Source: Owenia fusiformis
Taxonomy: Eukaryota > Annelida > Polychaeta > Sabellida > Oweniidae
Assembly (NCBI GenBank): GCA_903813345.2
Contig: CAIIXF020000012.1
Span: 3,017,318 to 3,081,317 of the forward strand
DNA length: 64,000 nt
Direction: 5' to 3'
Position 1 is the first letter of the stretch, and each line of letters begins with the position of its first letter. The position numbers and the translations under genes are program-made. Under the pieces are notes generated by a model. That model saw only the letters and a list, made by a program, of their open reading frames with translations. It did no database searches and was not told the DNA's origin. This document shows, piece after piece, positions 1-13,409 of the stretch.

Positions 1-2855
1 ACTAATGGCATCACAGTTTGATATCACATTGTAATAGATACAAAGGGTTAAGAAGACAAAGAAGTAAAATCATACATGTTTCAAAGGTAACATGCATTTA
101 AACATGATAAATCGGGTCATTCTCGCAAGGTTTTGAGTTGATTTATGCCATAATCACTCGATTTCTGGTCCCTAAATAGCAACCAATTTTTAATAAATTT
201 TTCTGTTATAAAGAAAACATTTTTTCTGGATAAATCAGTTCAATCATATGATCACCCCTAGTAGTTCCATTTGTTGACTTGCCGCTCTAGACTCTCCTAT
301 AGACAAGGTCACACTTTACCTTCGTGGTCATATGTCGATCGTCATAAGTCAGGATAAATTCATAATCAACAGTATAATTCGATTTTCAGCCGGATCACCC
401 CCTGGATATAAAATATTACCTAACATAATAGTCTCTTGAGTACTTCAATGACAACTTTATTTTCACATAAACATATCAATATTATCGTAATACAAAACGT
501 CTTTGTTTTAATAACGGATATATGTCTATCAAATAGAGAGATGCCAGCGTATTATTACATTGTCAGAATACGATATAAAACAATAATATTAGAAAATGAT
601 TTATACAAAAGATATATCTTGAAATAACAAAATAGAGAAAAACAACGTCAAAATATTCGGATAACAAAAGCAGTAGGCTGACTCATTGTTGTATGTTTGC
701 AATCTTCCATCCACAATTGCCAAGAATTATGAAGGATTGGTCAATTCAACAACGATTGTACGACTTAAATACTATGCTTTTTTTACTTTGAAGTATTTAA
801 TCATAGATTTGTGACCACGCAGTTTTGTTGATCAAACAGTTTTGCAATTACAACAATTCTTTTAAATGTTGATACATGTTATAGAACATAAATCTTAAAC
901 GAACAGTTGAATATATAATGTTGATATTTAAACTTCAAAGCTTAAAAGTGAGATGTAAATAAAGTACATACTTTATAGAGGGGGTTGACCATGTATTGAC
1001 CATGTATTGAACCGGAACGAGGCCATATAGGTCGTAACAAAAATCAATGGTAAGTGACTGGTTCTCACAGTGTTCTGAAACTTGGCTGGAAATCGAGAGG
1101 CTCGCAGTTAATTTCGGTAGACTTTTGAATGATAACGTTGATTGTTGAATAATTATGAATTTTGCGAGATTCTGCACAAAAAATGTCAACTCCCTTGAAA
1201 CATTTGTAAATACTTGTTATTTCAGGAAAACCAAGTCTATTTGATTAAAAAAATGATATAGTTGTCATCGATAAAATCATAATAACTTATTTACAAAATT
1301 GTGTTACAAAAAGGGTGGCATATTTATGAAAGATCCCAGTGTCTCTGCAAAGGAATAGACGATACATCTTGTGACGCTCATAATGCTACATCTGGTTAAG
1401 CTTATCAATTAAAACTTCTGGTGGAGTTGCTCCAAGGAGCTGTTTAGTTTAATCATAATATTCCCAAGAACAAATCAGAGTTTATGCAGACAAAAAGGGT
1501 GCCACAAAAAGTCATGCAATATTATTTGGATTGGTGGCATTTTTGTGTCAAGCGGCACTTGTTAAGATGTTTCTACTTTTACTATGTTGACTTGAGAATT
1601 AGGCAGAGCCATGGCGGCAGGCTACACCTGTAGTGGTCATTATCCGGTGGTGCAAAATAGTGAAATCTTGCCCAAAGGACCGATTCACTATTTTGCTCTT
1701 TGAGATGATGTTATTGGTGTATTCTTAGTCAAACCTCGTCCTCTACACATAGTCATGGAATTAAAAGCGGCTCGTCGAGAGTCTCGAAATATTATGAGGT
1801 ATGATTCAAGAAATACTTTTAATGGTGCAAATATGAATAGAACCTTTGTCGAGGTTTTATTATAGGTATTACAATTCACGATATTTCGAAAATAAGAGGT
1901 GTAACCTCGCGCGAGGTTTTCAACCATGAGGTATCACAATGAGGTATATCTTTAAGTCATGAATTTAAGTCAAGAATATGTCTACCAGTAACACCATAAC
2001 ATGGCATACACTTTTTACAGTAAAACGTTACGTCAATATTAATATAAACTAAGTTTGAATCGCTTAATGTGAAAAAAACGTGCGTTACAGTTCAGTAACA
2101 TAAAATGCTATTTTAACAATATTAATTTAAATTAAAACCCACTTAGGTAGCAACGCAACAAAAGAGACTTGGCTTACTTTAAGAATGCCCAGCTGTAACA
2201 AAGACGAGTGCATTGTTTTTCTATTGTTTTTAAAGAATGTATACTTGGCAAGCTATCCAAAACTAGTATGGCACATAAAGAGGATTAACTGTGCAGTCTA
2301 ATAAAGCTGAAATAATTATACCTCATTCACTTATTCAATGGTTGAATAGTACACACAAAATAAATCAAATTTTAGACTCTTACACGAAGTGCACGAAAGC
2401 TGGACTCATTACCGCATAGTCAACAGAAAATAAACCAAGTTTTCCTAAAATTGGACCACGGGCCATTTAGCTTTCAGAAGAGTCTGTGTGGGCTTTAAGT
2501 TAGATAAATCATTTCCATGGTTTTAAGGAGAATTAACAGCCTCGGACTGGCGGCCTCGGCTATTATTTCTCATAAAAACCAATACTAATAGTTTATCCCT
2601 AACTGAAGTTTGCGTTGATTTAGCAATGTCATCAAGTTCAGGGTAAGTGAACCCTGCTCAAAGGAGTCTTGCTAAATCGAATATCACCCTGAAGATATGA
2701 CCGAGAACTTTTAATGCCTGTATACTTTAAAATACGACTGTTTACTCTAATATACGACACTTTACTCTGATATACGACATTATTATATTGACTACACATC
2801 AAATATCAGTGTCACTTCCACACTCAGTTCGTGGTCGCCGCCAGTAGAAATATCC
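1..2855. other. Non-coding, nothing recognised
   Basis: AT-rich, only short chance reading frames, no exon with plausible splice sites and no repeat structure that I could support. Confidence 0.5.
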
Positions 2856-3130
2856 CCAAGGAGGATTGACAGCCATTATTCAAAGTCAATCTTTCGTTAG
2901 CACACATTGGTAAAAAAATTACCCATATGTTATGGAGACAAGTACTGCCATGGGAGTTTGAATATTATCATAATACTCGTTTATATTAACCTTCCAACCA
3001 TGGGCTTGAAAGTCCATGCTCCAACGAAATATTTGGTCTAAAGACTAACCATACAGAAATACTAAATTGTTCAATGTCCATCAGGCAACGAAAATTCGAG
3101 TTTAAATAATGACTGCCAATTCTCCTTGGG
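2856..3130. mobile_element. MITE-like element with ~30 bp terminal inverted repeats
   Basis: The left end CCCCAAGGAGGATTGACAGC and the inverse of the right end CCCAAGGAGAATTGGCAGTC match over about 30 bp (three mismatches). A related sequence lies at 19237-19515. No coding capacity is seen. Confidence 0.6.
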
Positions 3131-3456
3131 TTATCCCCAATGATTAAAACGGAAACGGGCCAGGTTGAGAACACAAACGTGTTATTAACTGACGTCATGA
3201 TCATAATGTGGACAGGTCAAAGAAGGTCCCCACGGTACACTGAACGTTTGTGCTCCATGTGAGAAATCATTTCAGTGACGATTATGTTATCGCATGATGA
3301 TGATTTTTTTTGTCGGTGTACATCTCATCTTCTCACTGCACATTTCACGACGAAAAAATTCCAAAATATAATAACTTAAAGCAAATAAATAAACAAGGAA
3401 CCTCGACACTGGCGTCATTTGTGGACATGCCAAAAATGTTTCACTCAACAAATCAA

Positions 3457-4668
3457 CTAAATAGTTGTTGTATTTTCAGTGGGTGAACTTCTTCTCGCTT
3501 CATTGTAGTTGGTATGTCTTCTTAAACCTGCGCAAGTACATTTGCAAATCCTCTCACTAAGCTTACTATAGCCAACTCTGATATTCTTTGTTCGCAGGCC
3601 GTAAATTACGGGATCAGTGGCAAAGTTGATGAATGGCAGAAAGTAAACAAAATCATAATAGATAGTGGACATATTTTTCCTATAACGAGCTAGACGGAAT
3701 ATGATATAAGGCAGAAGTGATAAGGTTAATGTCACCATTAACATTATGGTCGTCAGAAATGCGTGGTAATTTTCGTCTGCGCCATGCTCACTGCGCCATC
3801 TAGCGGATCTTGTTCGGAGGTATCTAGAGACCCGGATGTAGAGAAAGAGCGTCACGATGGGTGATAAGAGTATCGCGCATGGCCAGAAGTAGTTCCACAA
3901 CTCGCATGCAACGTGTTTGGTATTATAATCGAAGAAAAAACACATTCCTGGTAAGCTCAACATGGCTGATATAATCCAGATCATTATTAGAGCCACGCCT
4001 ATTTTCTTTACTGTAAAAACATCCGTATAGCCTATTGGCCTGTATATGGCTACATATCTGCAGATTGCGAAAATTAAAAGTGTCAATGCCGACGTACAGT
4101 AGAACCAAACGAAGAGTATATAGCCCATATATCGCAAATAGAAGGAAAAATTGAGAGAGATATCAACCCAATAAAAGGTTACCATGCTCAGCGCCTCTGT
4201 GTATGTGAAAAAAGCAGCTAAGATGTCCGTAATTGAGAGATTGAGAAACAATAGTTGGTTTGCTGTCAGTCTTCCTGGAATATGACATATGGATATAACA
4301 GATATAAGATTGGCCATCGTGGCCAAGAAACACAATATTGTCGAAATAGAGATGAGCCTGACGAGTTCACCATTCCCAAAGTGAAACGACATAGGTGCTG
4401 TAGAAGACCCAGTCCCGTTGGCAGTAGCGTTGAACTTTAACGCATCCATTGCGCCTGTTGTATTACCCACAGCATAAATCCCGTTTTCCAGGGCATCCAG
4501 GGTAGAAAAGGTCAAATTAGATCCCCGGGTTTCAAATCGATATTCACTTTCAAGTAGTTTAAGCGATTCTGAAGTATTATCGACAATGTCGTTAATCCCC
4601 ATAGCTGTCCGGCTTGTATCCCACATATCCGGCATCACTCGCTTGGAGCACTTCTGGAACGCTCGCAA
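3457..4668 (-). CDS. Intronless class A (rhodopsin-family) G protein-coupled receptor, 403 aa
   Basis: A single uninterrupted reading frame encodes a seven-helix plasma-membrane receptor. Seen: a ~100-residue extracellular N-terminus with NxS/T glycosylation sites (NTS, NLT, NTT, NAT, NGT). TM1 has Asn120 and TM2 has LSITD with Asp148. TM3 ends in CRY (203-205) in place of DRY. Pro240 lies in TM4, Pro270 in TM5 and Pro320 in TM6, without the usual CWxP Trp. TM7 carries DPVIY (352-356), the DPxxY variant. The tail has a Cys cluster (375, 377, 379) suited to palmitoylation. Position 3.25 is Arg (Arg179), so the usual TM3-ECL2 disulphide is absent, while ECL2 has its own Cys pair (243, 255). DPxxY plus a missing 3.25 Cys recalls the melanocortin/EDG/cannabinoid/adenosine group; that placement is inference and the ligand is unknown. 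The first Met is assumed; Met12, Met15 or Met23 could also start. No signal peptide is evident. Confidence 0.92.
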   Translation of the reverse strand: MRAFQKCSKRVMPDMWDTSRTAMGINDIVDNTSESLKLLESEYRFETRGSNLTFSTLDALENGIYAVGNTTGAMDALKFNATANGTGSSTAPMSFHFGNGELVRLISISTILCFLATMANLISVISICHIPGRLTANQLLFLNLSITDILAAFFTYTEALSMVTFYWVDISLNFSFYLRYMGYILFVWFYCTSALTLLIFAICRYVAIYRPIGYTDVFTVKKIGVALIMIWIISAMLSLPGMCFFFDYNTKHVACELWNYFWPCAILLSPIVTLFLYIRVSRYLRTRSARWRSEHGADENYHAFLTTIMLMVTLTLSLLPYIIFRLARYRKNMSTIYYDFVYFLPFINFATDPVIYGLRTKNIRVGYSKLSERICKCTCAGLRRHTNYNEARRSSPTENTTTI

Positions 4669-4813
4669 AGATAAACGGATTTAAACAATGACGGTTTGTC
4701 AGTGTAGAATAATTTTTGTTTTCGAGACGAATCGATTGGACAGGATAATTATTGTAGTCTGTTATTGAGATGTCGTTAGTGTGCCGCAGGACCAATGTTC
4801 CGTCGACAATCAA

Positions 4814-5689
4814 TTAATCTTTTAAGGCCAGTTCAATTGTTCTTTTACTCGTCATTTCTTCAGGTTACCTTCCTTCCAGTAACTGATATAATTAAATTGC
4901 CTTGCGCTGCAGATGCTATTGTCCTCTTATACTATATCCAAACTATTTTTTCTCTCTTAATTGCATTTGGGTTGTCCCAAAGTCTCGCTTATTGTTTTCT
5001 TATGTTCTTCCTGATACGATATACGATAGCTACAGGATCAACGACCGGAAAAGGCACCGTTAAAGTCAACTTAGGTCAACTATATTGTATTATTCATGGA
5101 AATTCGAAATTCCCTGGTTGAATTGAGCAGCGAAGAAGCCATTAATTTTCCTCCTTTAATCAAATCCAGGTCTGCATACTAGCTCGTGTTGTCGCGTATC
5201 TGAAAGCAACAAACCATCAACGAGTATTTATATTAACCCAATAATACATGTATACAGAGGCGTTATAAAATACAAAAATTAAAGTTGATAAAATCGCTAT
5301 TATAGTTTTTTTATAATATACACATGACCTAGGAATATATTTTTAAATTAGCAGCCAAAACATTCAATCAAATGTTAAAATACAATATGTAGCATCTTGA
5401 TGAATATGGACAAGAATTTGATACGAAAATGTTCCAAGCAAAGTTCTGCCCATGTTTCAAATAATTGATGATTAAATAAGCAATACAACGCGTCCAGGCA
5501 TACTATTCATTAACAGACAGATTGATTTGCAATCCACCGATCGCATTACTCCGGCCGATGTATTGTTAACGATATAAGCAAGACAAATGCACCGATCGGT
5601 TTATTCCTAAGTGACAATTAAGTATCCATGGTAATTTGTATGATTACTATATGCTTACCAAGAAACCTGATTGGGAAAACAATTTTGTT
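4814..5689. other. Intergenic upstream of the GPCR
   Basis: Upstream flank of the minus-strand GPCR. No TATA box or repeat stands out; a 108-codon frame at 4795-5121 has no recognisable features. Confidence 0.4.
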
Positions 5690-7437
5690 ATTTAATTTCA
5701 GAAGGGAATAGAACAAACTATTTATGTCATATCTAATCATACTTCACATGTATTGTTTGCTAAGGTGGCTAAAAGAAACACACTATTTATGTCATATCTA
5801 ATCATTCTCTACATGTATTGTTTTCTAAGATGGCTAAAAGAAACACACTATTTATGTCATATCTAATCATACTTTACATGTATTGTTTGCTAAGGTGGCT
5901 AAAAGAAACACACTATTTATGTCATATCTAATCATACTGTACTTGTATTGTTCGCTAAGGTGGCTATTATGTACAAACTAATTATGTCATATCTAATCAT
6001 ACTTTACATATTGTTTGCTAAGGTTGCTAAAAGAAACACACTATTTATGTCATATCTAATCATACTGTACTTGTATTGTTCGCTAAGGTGGCTATTATGT
6101 ACAAACTAATTATGTCATATCTAATCATACTTTACATATTGTTTGCTAAGGTTGCTAAAAGAAACACACTATTTATGTCATATCTAATTATACTGTACTT
6201 GTATTGTTCGCTAAGGTGGCTATTATATACAAACTAATTATGTCATATCTAATCGTACTTTACTTATATTGTTTGCTAAGGTGGCTAAAAGAAACACACT
6301 ATTTATGTCATATCTAATCATTGTACTTGTAGTGTTCGCTAAGGTGGTCATTAGGAACATACTATTTATGTCATATCTAATCATACTGTACTTGTAGTGT
6401 TCGCTAAGGTGGTCATTGGGAACATACTATTTATGTCATATTGTTTGTTAAGGTGGCTAAAATGTACACTATTTATGCCATAAGTAATCATACATGTATT
6501 GTTGGTTAAGATGGTTATTATGTGCACACTATTTATGTCATATCTAATCAAACATTATTTTGTTTATAAGATGGCTATTAGGAGTATACTATTTATGACA
6601 TATCTATTCCCACACTCCACGTTTGTTAAGGTGGCTATTAGGAACACAATATTTATGTCATATTTAATCATACGTGTATTGTCTGCTAAGGTTGCTATTA
6701 TGTACACACTATTTATGTCATATCTAATCATACGTGAATTGTTTGTTAAGGTGGCTATAAGGAACACACTATTTATGTCACATCTAATCATACATGTTTT
6801 GTTTGTTAAGATGACTATTATGTGCACACTATTTGTGCTAATCATACATTATTTTGTTTTTAAGATGGCTATTAGGAGCATACTATTTATGCCATATTTA
6901 TTCTCATACTCCACGTTTGTTAAGGTGGCTATTAGGAACACACTATTTATGTCATATTTAATCATACGTGTATTGTCTGCTATTAGGTTGCTATTATGTA
7001 CACACTATTTATGTCATATCTAATCATACCTAAATTGTTTGTTAAGGTGGCTATTTGGTACACACTATTTATGCCATATCGATCATACATGTATTGTTTC
7101 TTGATTTGGCTATTAGGAACATACTACTTAGTATTATGTCATATCTATTCTAACACTCCACGTTTGTTAAAATGGCTATGAGGAACACACTGTTTATGTC
7201 ATATCTAATAATACGTGTATTGTTTGTCAAGGTGGCTAAAAGGTACATGTAATCATGCATGTATTGTTTGTTAAGGTGGCTATTTGATACGCACTATTTA
7301 TGTCACATCTAATCATACATGTATTGTTTATTAAGGTGGCTATCTGGTACACACTATTTATGCCATATCTAATCATACATGTATTGTTTGTTAAGGTGGC
7401 TATTTGGTACACACTATTTATGTCATATCTAATCATA
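5690..7437. repeat. Tandem array of ~60-65 bp units (left part)
   Basis: About 28 degenerate copies of a unit containing TTTATGTCATATCTAATCAT, a TGTATTGTTTG(T/C)TAAGGTGGCTA-like stretch and a variable 8-10 bp (AAAAGAAAC, TTATGTACA, TTTGGTACA). Early units are ~65 bp and late ones ~60 bp. The array continues after an insertion at 7438-8084. Because 60 is a multiple of three, units stay open on both strands and give repetitive pseudo-proteins with a 20-residue period. Confidence 0.95.
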
Positions 7438-8084
7438 CAAGGGCCGATCAAAAAGTTTCTTACCGTTGGCTCTCAATTTTATAATAAGAGGAGATGGAAG
7501 CTCAAACTTTAACATGAGACAGGATAGTTGGTTTGCTTGAAACTGTACGAGTTTCATTAAATTGGTTAATTGGTAGTGACACAGAGTCAATTCATATTTT
7601 CAATGACAAAGTTAGGTGGAGCAGCGTTATATATAAAATATCTGCTGAGTTGTGGTTCTGGAAATTTACCGACATCATTCCAAACCTCTCATACAAAGGC
7701 CTTAAACATGTGTTTTTTGATCGAGTGGACAGATATAGGAAGTGCATTGCAACTGGGGTTGACTATTTTGAATGAGAATGAATATTAGCAGAAAAACTAA
7801 TCAAAAATGATTAAACTACAGTCTGTTGACAGATGACCCTATTTAGTGTTAGAAATTTCCAAAACTGCAGCTTAGCACAATTTTTTATAAAAAACGCTGC
7901 TCCACCTAATTCAATCATTGAAAATATGCATTGACTCTGTGTCACTACCAATGAACCAATTTATATGAAACTCAGACAGTCTCAAGCAAACTTACTACCC
8001 TGTCTCATGTAAAAGTTTAAGCATCCAAGTCCTCTTATTATAAAATCTAGAGCCAACGGTAAGAAACTTTTTGATCGGCCCTTG
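7438..8084. mobile_element. 647 bp foldback Tc1/mariner-type element inserted in the tandem array (TA target)
   Basis: Ends are CAAGGGCCGATCAAAAAGTT and its exact inverse, each flanked by TA; joining the flanks through one TA restores the array sequence. The arms are long, ~230 bp imperfect inverted repeats (7438-7665 and 7855-8084). From about 7704 to 7775 a reading frame encodes a stretch containing DRYRKCIATGVDYFE, which resembles the C-terminal end of mariner-family transposases. The rest of the transposase is missing, so this is a non-autonomous deletion derivative. Confidence 0.85.
7533..7775 (+). pseudogene. Mariner-like transposase C-terminal remnant
   Basis: A short open stretch inside the 647 bp foldback element. 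Only its end (DRYRKCIATGVDYFE) resembles the C-terminus of mariner-type transposases, where a W/Y-x-K-C-I-x-x-G-x-D-Y-F-E pattern is common. No catalytic DDE/D core remains. The first part lies in the inverted-repeat arm and is probably not original coding sequence. Confidence 0.45.
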
Positions 8085-8565
8085 TACAATGTATTGTTTG
8101 TTAAGGTGGCTATTTGGTACACACTATTTATGTCATATCTAATCATACATGTATTGTTTGTTAAGGTGGCTATAAGGTACACACTATTTATGTCATATCT
8201 AATCATACAATATGTATTGTTTGTTAAGGTGGCTATTTGGTACACACTATTTATGTCATATCTAATCATACATGTATTGTTTGTTAAGGTGGATATTTGG
8301 TACCCACTAATTATGTCATATCTAATCATACATGTATTGTTTGTTAAGGTGGCTATTTGGTACACACTATTTATGTCATATCTAATCATACATGTATTGT
8401 TTGTTAAGGTGGCTATTTGGTACACACTATTTATGTCATATCTAATCATCCACTTCCTGTTTGTTAAGGTAGCTATTATGAACAGAATATCTAAGTTATA
8501 TCCCATCAAATTAAACACTTAGCGCTTGCTAAGGTGGATATTAGGAATAAAATCTTGTTTATTCA
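8085..8565. repeat. Tandem array of ~60 bp units (right part)
   Basis: Six to seven well-conserved 60 bp units followed by decaying ones ending near 8565. Same unit as 5690-7437. The neighbouring copies are more alike than those at the far left, as expected from recent local expansion at this end. Confidence 0.95.
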
Positions 8566-11500
8566 TAATATGTAATCAAAGGGTGAATTTGAGAATGTTT
8601 ATGTGCAAATGATCTGTTGGGAGTACAAGTTGCGAATTGTTCGACCTTGACATTTTATATTATGTAAGTATAACACAAAATGTGTAATTGTGAGATTTAA
8701 AAATCACTCAACACTAATCCCACAGGTTAAGAAATCGAAGAACGAAATGAACGGAGGTTGACTTTGAAATAACATGCGCATTGCACTTTCCTCAAATATT
8801 AGCTATAGAATCCAAGGCCATCGGGATTAGGCTTAGGATTAAATGGTATTACGTGAAATGCCAATGCAAATCAAATGTTATCCACAAAGGAGGACATCTA
8901 AGTCAATAGTTTGAAATGGTAAAGCTTGAAACGAGAATAAGTCCAACCAGTGTGATTTATGATACGAAATCATGCTCTTAATCAATTAAAATGCTCTTTT
9001 ACAGAGACATAAACTCGATCGATCAAGACACACAATCATACATAAATGTATCATTTTAGTATTAGATAAATGTAAATAACATTTTTCATATACTCTAGGA
9101 TTAAGGACGGAAATTATTAATGAATTATGTTGACTCATAATATCTCCTACGTTTTCAGCATTTTAGGAGAGAGCACCAATTCACCGCAACGGGTGAAGGT
9201 GGCAATTAAAAATCCCACTCAGGACCATTATTTTTTTCATGGACATAGCTCTAGCTCAGCAAAACAGTTCCCAGTGTTCATAAGAGTCTAGTCTAGCTTG
9301 TCTGATTTTGAGATAAATGAACATGGAGAGGGCTACCACCGCAAAGCCACTTGTGTCAGAAAATTATTCTGCTCTACATAGTCTCGAAAATCCCTCCGCT
9401 ATTTCTAGAAATTCTGTTTCTAACCAAACTTTGAAATATTTCCTGATAGTTTAGTACTAACCCTATCGGCTTTAAGCATTGATTCATTTATTCAACACTA
9501 GATGGCGCTACGACAGGCCAGAAAAGGGAGAAAAAAGCATTTACCAACCAAATTACCGGTAACCGCTAGTATCCCTACTCCGAACTATATTCAACTGAAA
9601 ATGTTTATATTTCGAAGATGGTCGAAGATGTTTCAAGGGACAAATCAGATTCCTTGAAGTTCATCGTGTGATTGAACTTGTCTCCTATTTGGAGCAAAGA
9701 CTTGGAATGAACTGTACTTGATAAATGCCAACGGTATTTCATCAGAACCAATGACGTTGTATAATCAAGTCTAAATGGGATTCTTTTAAACATCGTTGAT
9801 TAAGAAGAAGCCCTAGTAGTTTTTAATCCTAAGCCTCGAATCCAATGAAATGTATGTTTCTCAGAATTGTGTTTTAAGTTCTCATCTGTTTATTAAATCT
9901 CGTTTTAATAGTTTTGTTATGGCGTATTTTGCTAATAATTTGTCAAACTAACAAATATTAATAACACGTTCTCCGGCAAGTCATCAATAAGAGTAGTAAA
10001 TACACTTATCTTGTCCAGTTGAATGCTTGATTATTGTGTTGATAACAAAATAAATCTCAAACTCAGTAATAAATAAATAGCATAAACTTGGTTATAGTAA
10101 AACCTGACCTTTAATCCGAACGCCATAGGGACCGGCCAAACGTTTTCGGATTGACAGGCGTTCAAATTTCGAGTTTTTTTTAAATGGAATTGAGTTTATT
10201 GTAGATTAAAAAGGGACCGAAAAATTGTTCACATTGGAAGATATTGCATTGGATAAAAGAGGTATTTGCGGATATACAGGGCTCACTGTATATTTAAGAA
10301 TAAATATAAATCATAAAGTGGTATATCGGACTGGAAATTTATGGGGCTCTTGGCACATTAATCCCTAGATTGTCTTAACATCAGCAAGTACACCCGCCTT
10401 ATTAAATTGTCTTTGTCTGTAGACCTATTAATGCTGCTAAACCAGTAATAAAATATATTGAAAGGATACTTAAGTTTAGAAGCGTTCTAGTTGTTAATGC
10501 TAATCCTTGAATGCATATTTGTAAGTAAATGGCAAGTTTAATTGTGATAAATACCGTCCGTGCTTTCGGTCAACATACTGATCTTTAACCATTTGGTATA
10601 TAAAATGATATTTTGACTCGGTTATGTCTAACCCCCCTATCACACCAAACTACTTTTCAACCGTTCTTTCCAGTCCTACGAAAAAGCCGTAAAATGGACT
10701 GAATTTGGTTGTGGTCGGGAAATATATGTGCTGCTCAGAAATGCATTCTCTTCAAACAACGATGCTCATTTAAATTACATGACATTGATGAACTTTACAA
10801 TAAATTCGATAAGATTATTCAACAATTGAACCTTAATTGGTTATTTATATGATTATACCCGAGCATTCAAGATGCGTTAGGCTTTACAATCGGTTTATCT
10901 TACTTCAGACATGCTTGTGAATCAGAAGATTGTGAGGAATCTATCAGCTAAAAATACAAATAAGGTTATAATTTTGCATTTTAGTTATGGAGATAATTGC
11001 GTCAAAGAAATAATGACGTCGCGTTCAACGTAAATTACATAGCAATATAGATTGTATGTGATAACGTGCCTTCTAGCTAAAAACTACGTGACAAACGAAC
11101 CATTTTAAGTTAAGCTACACGTTTTTGAAAGAGCCTGTGCATGAACGTAAAGTTTATGGTGGTCCTTTAGGAATTATTTCTTCCATTCGTATTAGTTACT
11201 GGACATTTGAGTATTAGGTATTCGCTAAATTGTTGCAATAAAGGCGTCCCTTTGAAAAACATGAGAATGAGACAGTTATCCCTGGGGGTACGAACGTTTA
11301 AGTTCTCTAAAGGTGTATCCTAATATAATTTCCCCATTAATTCTACGAATTCGCCTGGAATGCTAAACTAATTGATTGCAATATTCTCTTTCGCAAATAG
11401 GTATATGTTACATCCATGTCGAATAAGTACACGATTAAACTGCATAACAAATGTTAACCTACGTTACAGTATCCTGATAATCACTCTTATTACTTTGGAG

Positions 11501-13409
11501 GGGACTTCAGTGATGCATTTATTTTTAATTCTGTATCTTAAATAACGGAATACTGCAAGACTAGAAAACGTTTCTTCATAGTCTCACTCTGTTGTCGACT
11601 GAGTAATTCTATTGGACTATTATAGGTTAGAATGTCTACTTGTTACCTTTAAGCAGTGTGGTGTTACGTGGTCTAACTTTAAAGCTATTCATGGATCACG
11701 TAAGACAAAACTCCAGATAACTAAAACAAAACATCTTACCTTTTTCCCATAATCTTGATAAATTCCAAGTTGCAATCAAAAATTTTGCTCTCTTATACGG
11801 ACGAAGTAGCAAAACTTCACCCAAACATGTTAACAATATATAGACCATGTGTTATAGACGGTGGTATGTAAAAATCAAATGCCAACGCTTTTACTTGATA
11901 TGCGCACTATACGTCAAATATGTGATTGTTCAACTCAACAACAAGGCTTCCAATACAATTTGTTTCCTCGATTTTATCACTAAATGAAATAAAAAAAACG
12001 TTAGTAATGACAGAAAGTACGACAAATACTCTTAGAATCAATATGAAACTCCGTAACGTACTGCGCGCGCATAAAACGAGACGGACTTAAAGAACAAACG
12101 GAAGTTTATATGTGAAAGTGCAAATTAAACTGAAGATAACTCCTTGCAATTTTCATGTGTTTTAAGCTATGAACTATTCTAATCAGGCCTAATATTGGGG
12201 TTACGAAGAAATGATAATTCATAGAATAGCACACTGGAACTTTTTTAATAGGTTCAAATCTCATTTGCTAGAGTTACTAAGATGTTTACATCAGAACCTG
12301 CAGATGGTATATTCAAAACACGGGGGAAGGTTGCTTCTCGGGGATAGTTACATTAGACAAATGAAATTTTCTAAATTAGATTATCTTCTAATGATTAACG
12401 ATCTACGTGCGCTCTGGTTGACAAAAACATAAACTGATTAACTACCATACTCCACTGGATTAAAGACTCGGTTATCCTGCTTAATTGATTGTATGAAATG
12501 CCTCTGGAACATCATTATTTCTAACAAGATCACTTAGTATTAAGCTTGTGTATACTGTACTTTATAGATATCTAGGCTAATTTAATGCACACGTGACAAT
12601 TGAATGCAAGCGCGTCACATCAACAACAACAAAACGTCATCGAATGATGTGGCATGAAACGCAAGTGAAATGTGAAAATATACATAAGATTAAGATGTAT
12701 AAGATTTTTTGAGAAGATGCAACACATCAAATATAATATTGAGAGCGGAAATAAAAATTTTATGTCGTGTTTCGAATTCATTATATTTTATATCCTATTC
12801 CCAACAGGTTTTGAAACAAGAAGCTCATTCACGATATGTTACTAATTCTAAATGACGTGCGCTGTTACCAAGATGACGCATGAAAATTGTCTAGTGAACA
12901 GTAAAAGAGACACGGTTTATTTTTACAGAAAACATAATAATCCTGTAAATGAGTATTACAAGTTTACACAATTCCAGAGAGACACAATAAGATAATATCC
13001 ATGAATAACAGACACTTAAGATTTATGAATTTCGTGATTGCTTGTTTGAATTTCTTGGATCGCATGTAATCTGGAGTATCATTTCTCCCCCCTCTTATAA
13101 TCAGGGGCCAACACCTTGTTCCGCAGACGGTCCGTCCTGGGGACAAAATGGGTACATCCAGTGGATGAGATTTTGAGTTTTTATTTTTATCATTTCACAA
13201 ACAAAGAGGTCGGTTTGCTATTACGTTTTGAGATATGATCTGTTATCCTCGGTGGATCAAATAGAGGACTTACTTGATTTGAGTCTTTTTATCAATTTAG
13301 CAAAGGAGATGTACCGGTTGAGTGAATGAATGAATAAGAGCTTATTCGCTTGTTAAAGCATGTAAGTTATACAATAAGAATACTACAGCAACGAAGTTCA
13401 TCAATCTAA
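8566..13409. other. Gene-poor intergenic DNA
   Basis: Nothing recognised beyond short AT-rich runs. The few open frames have low-complexity or unremarkable composition and lack splice context. Confidence 0.45.

Noticed and set aside
6499-8522. Long reading frames in the tandem array on both strands
   Set aside because: They are products of a stop-free 60 bp satellite unit, with no start context or domain; not annotated as genes.
11270-11300. CAGTTATCCCTGG resembling a large-subunit rRNA motif
   Set aside because: Only about 11 bases match and nothing around them resembles rRNA; chance.
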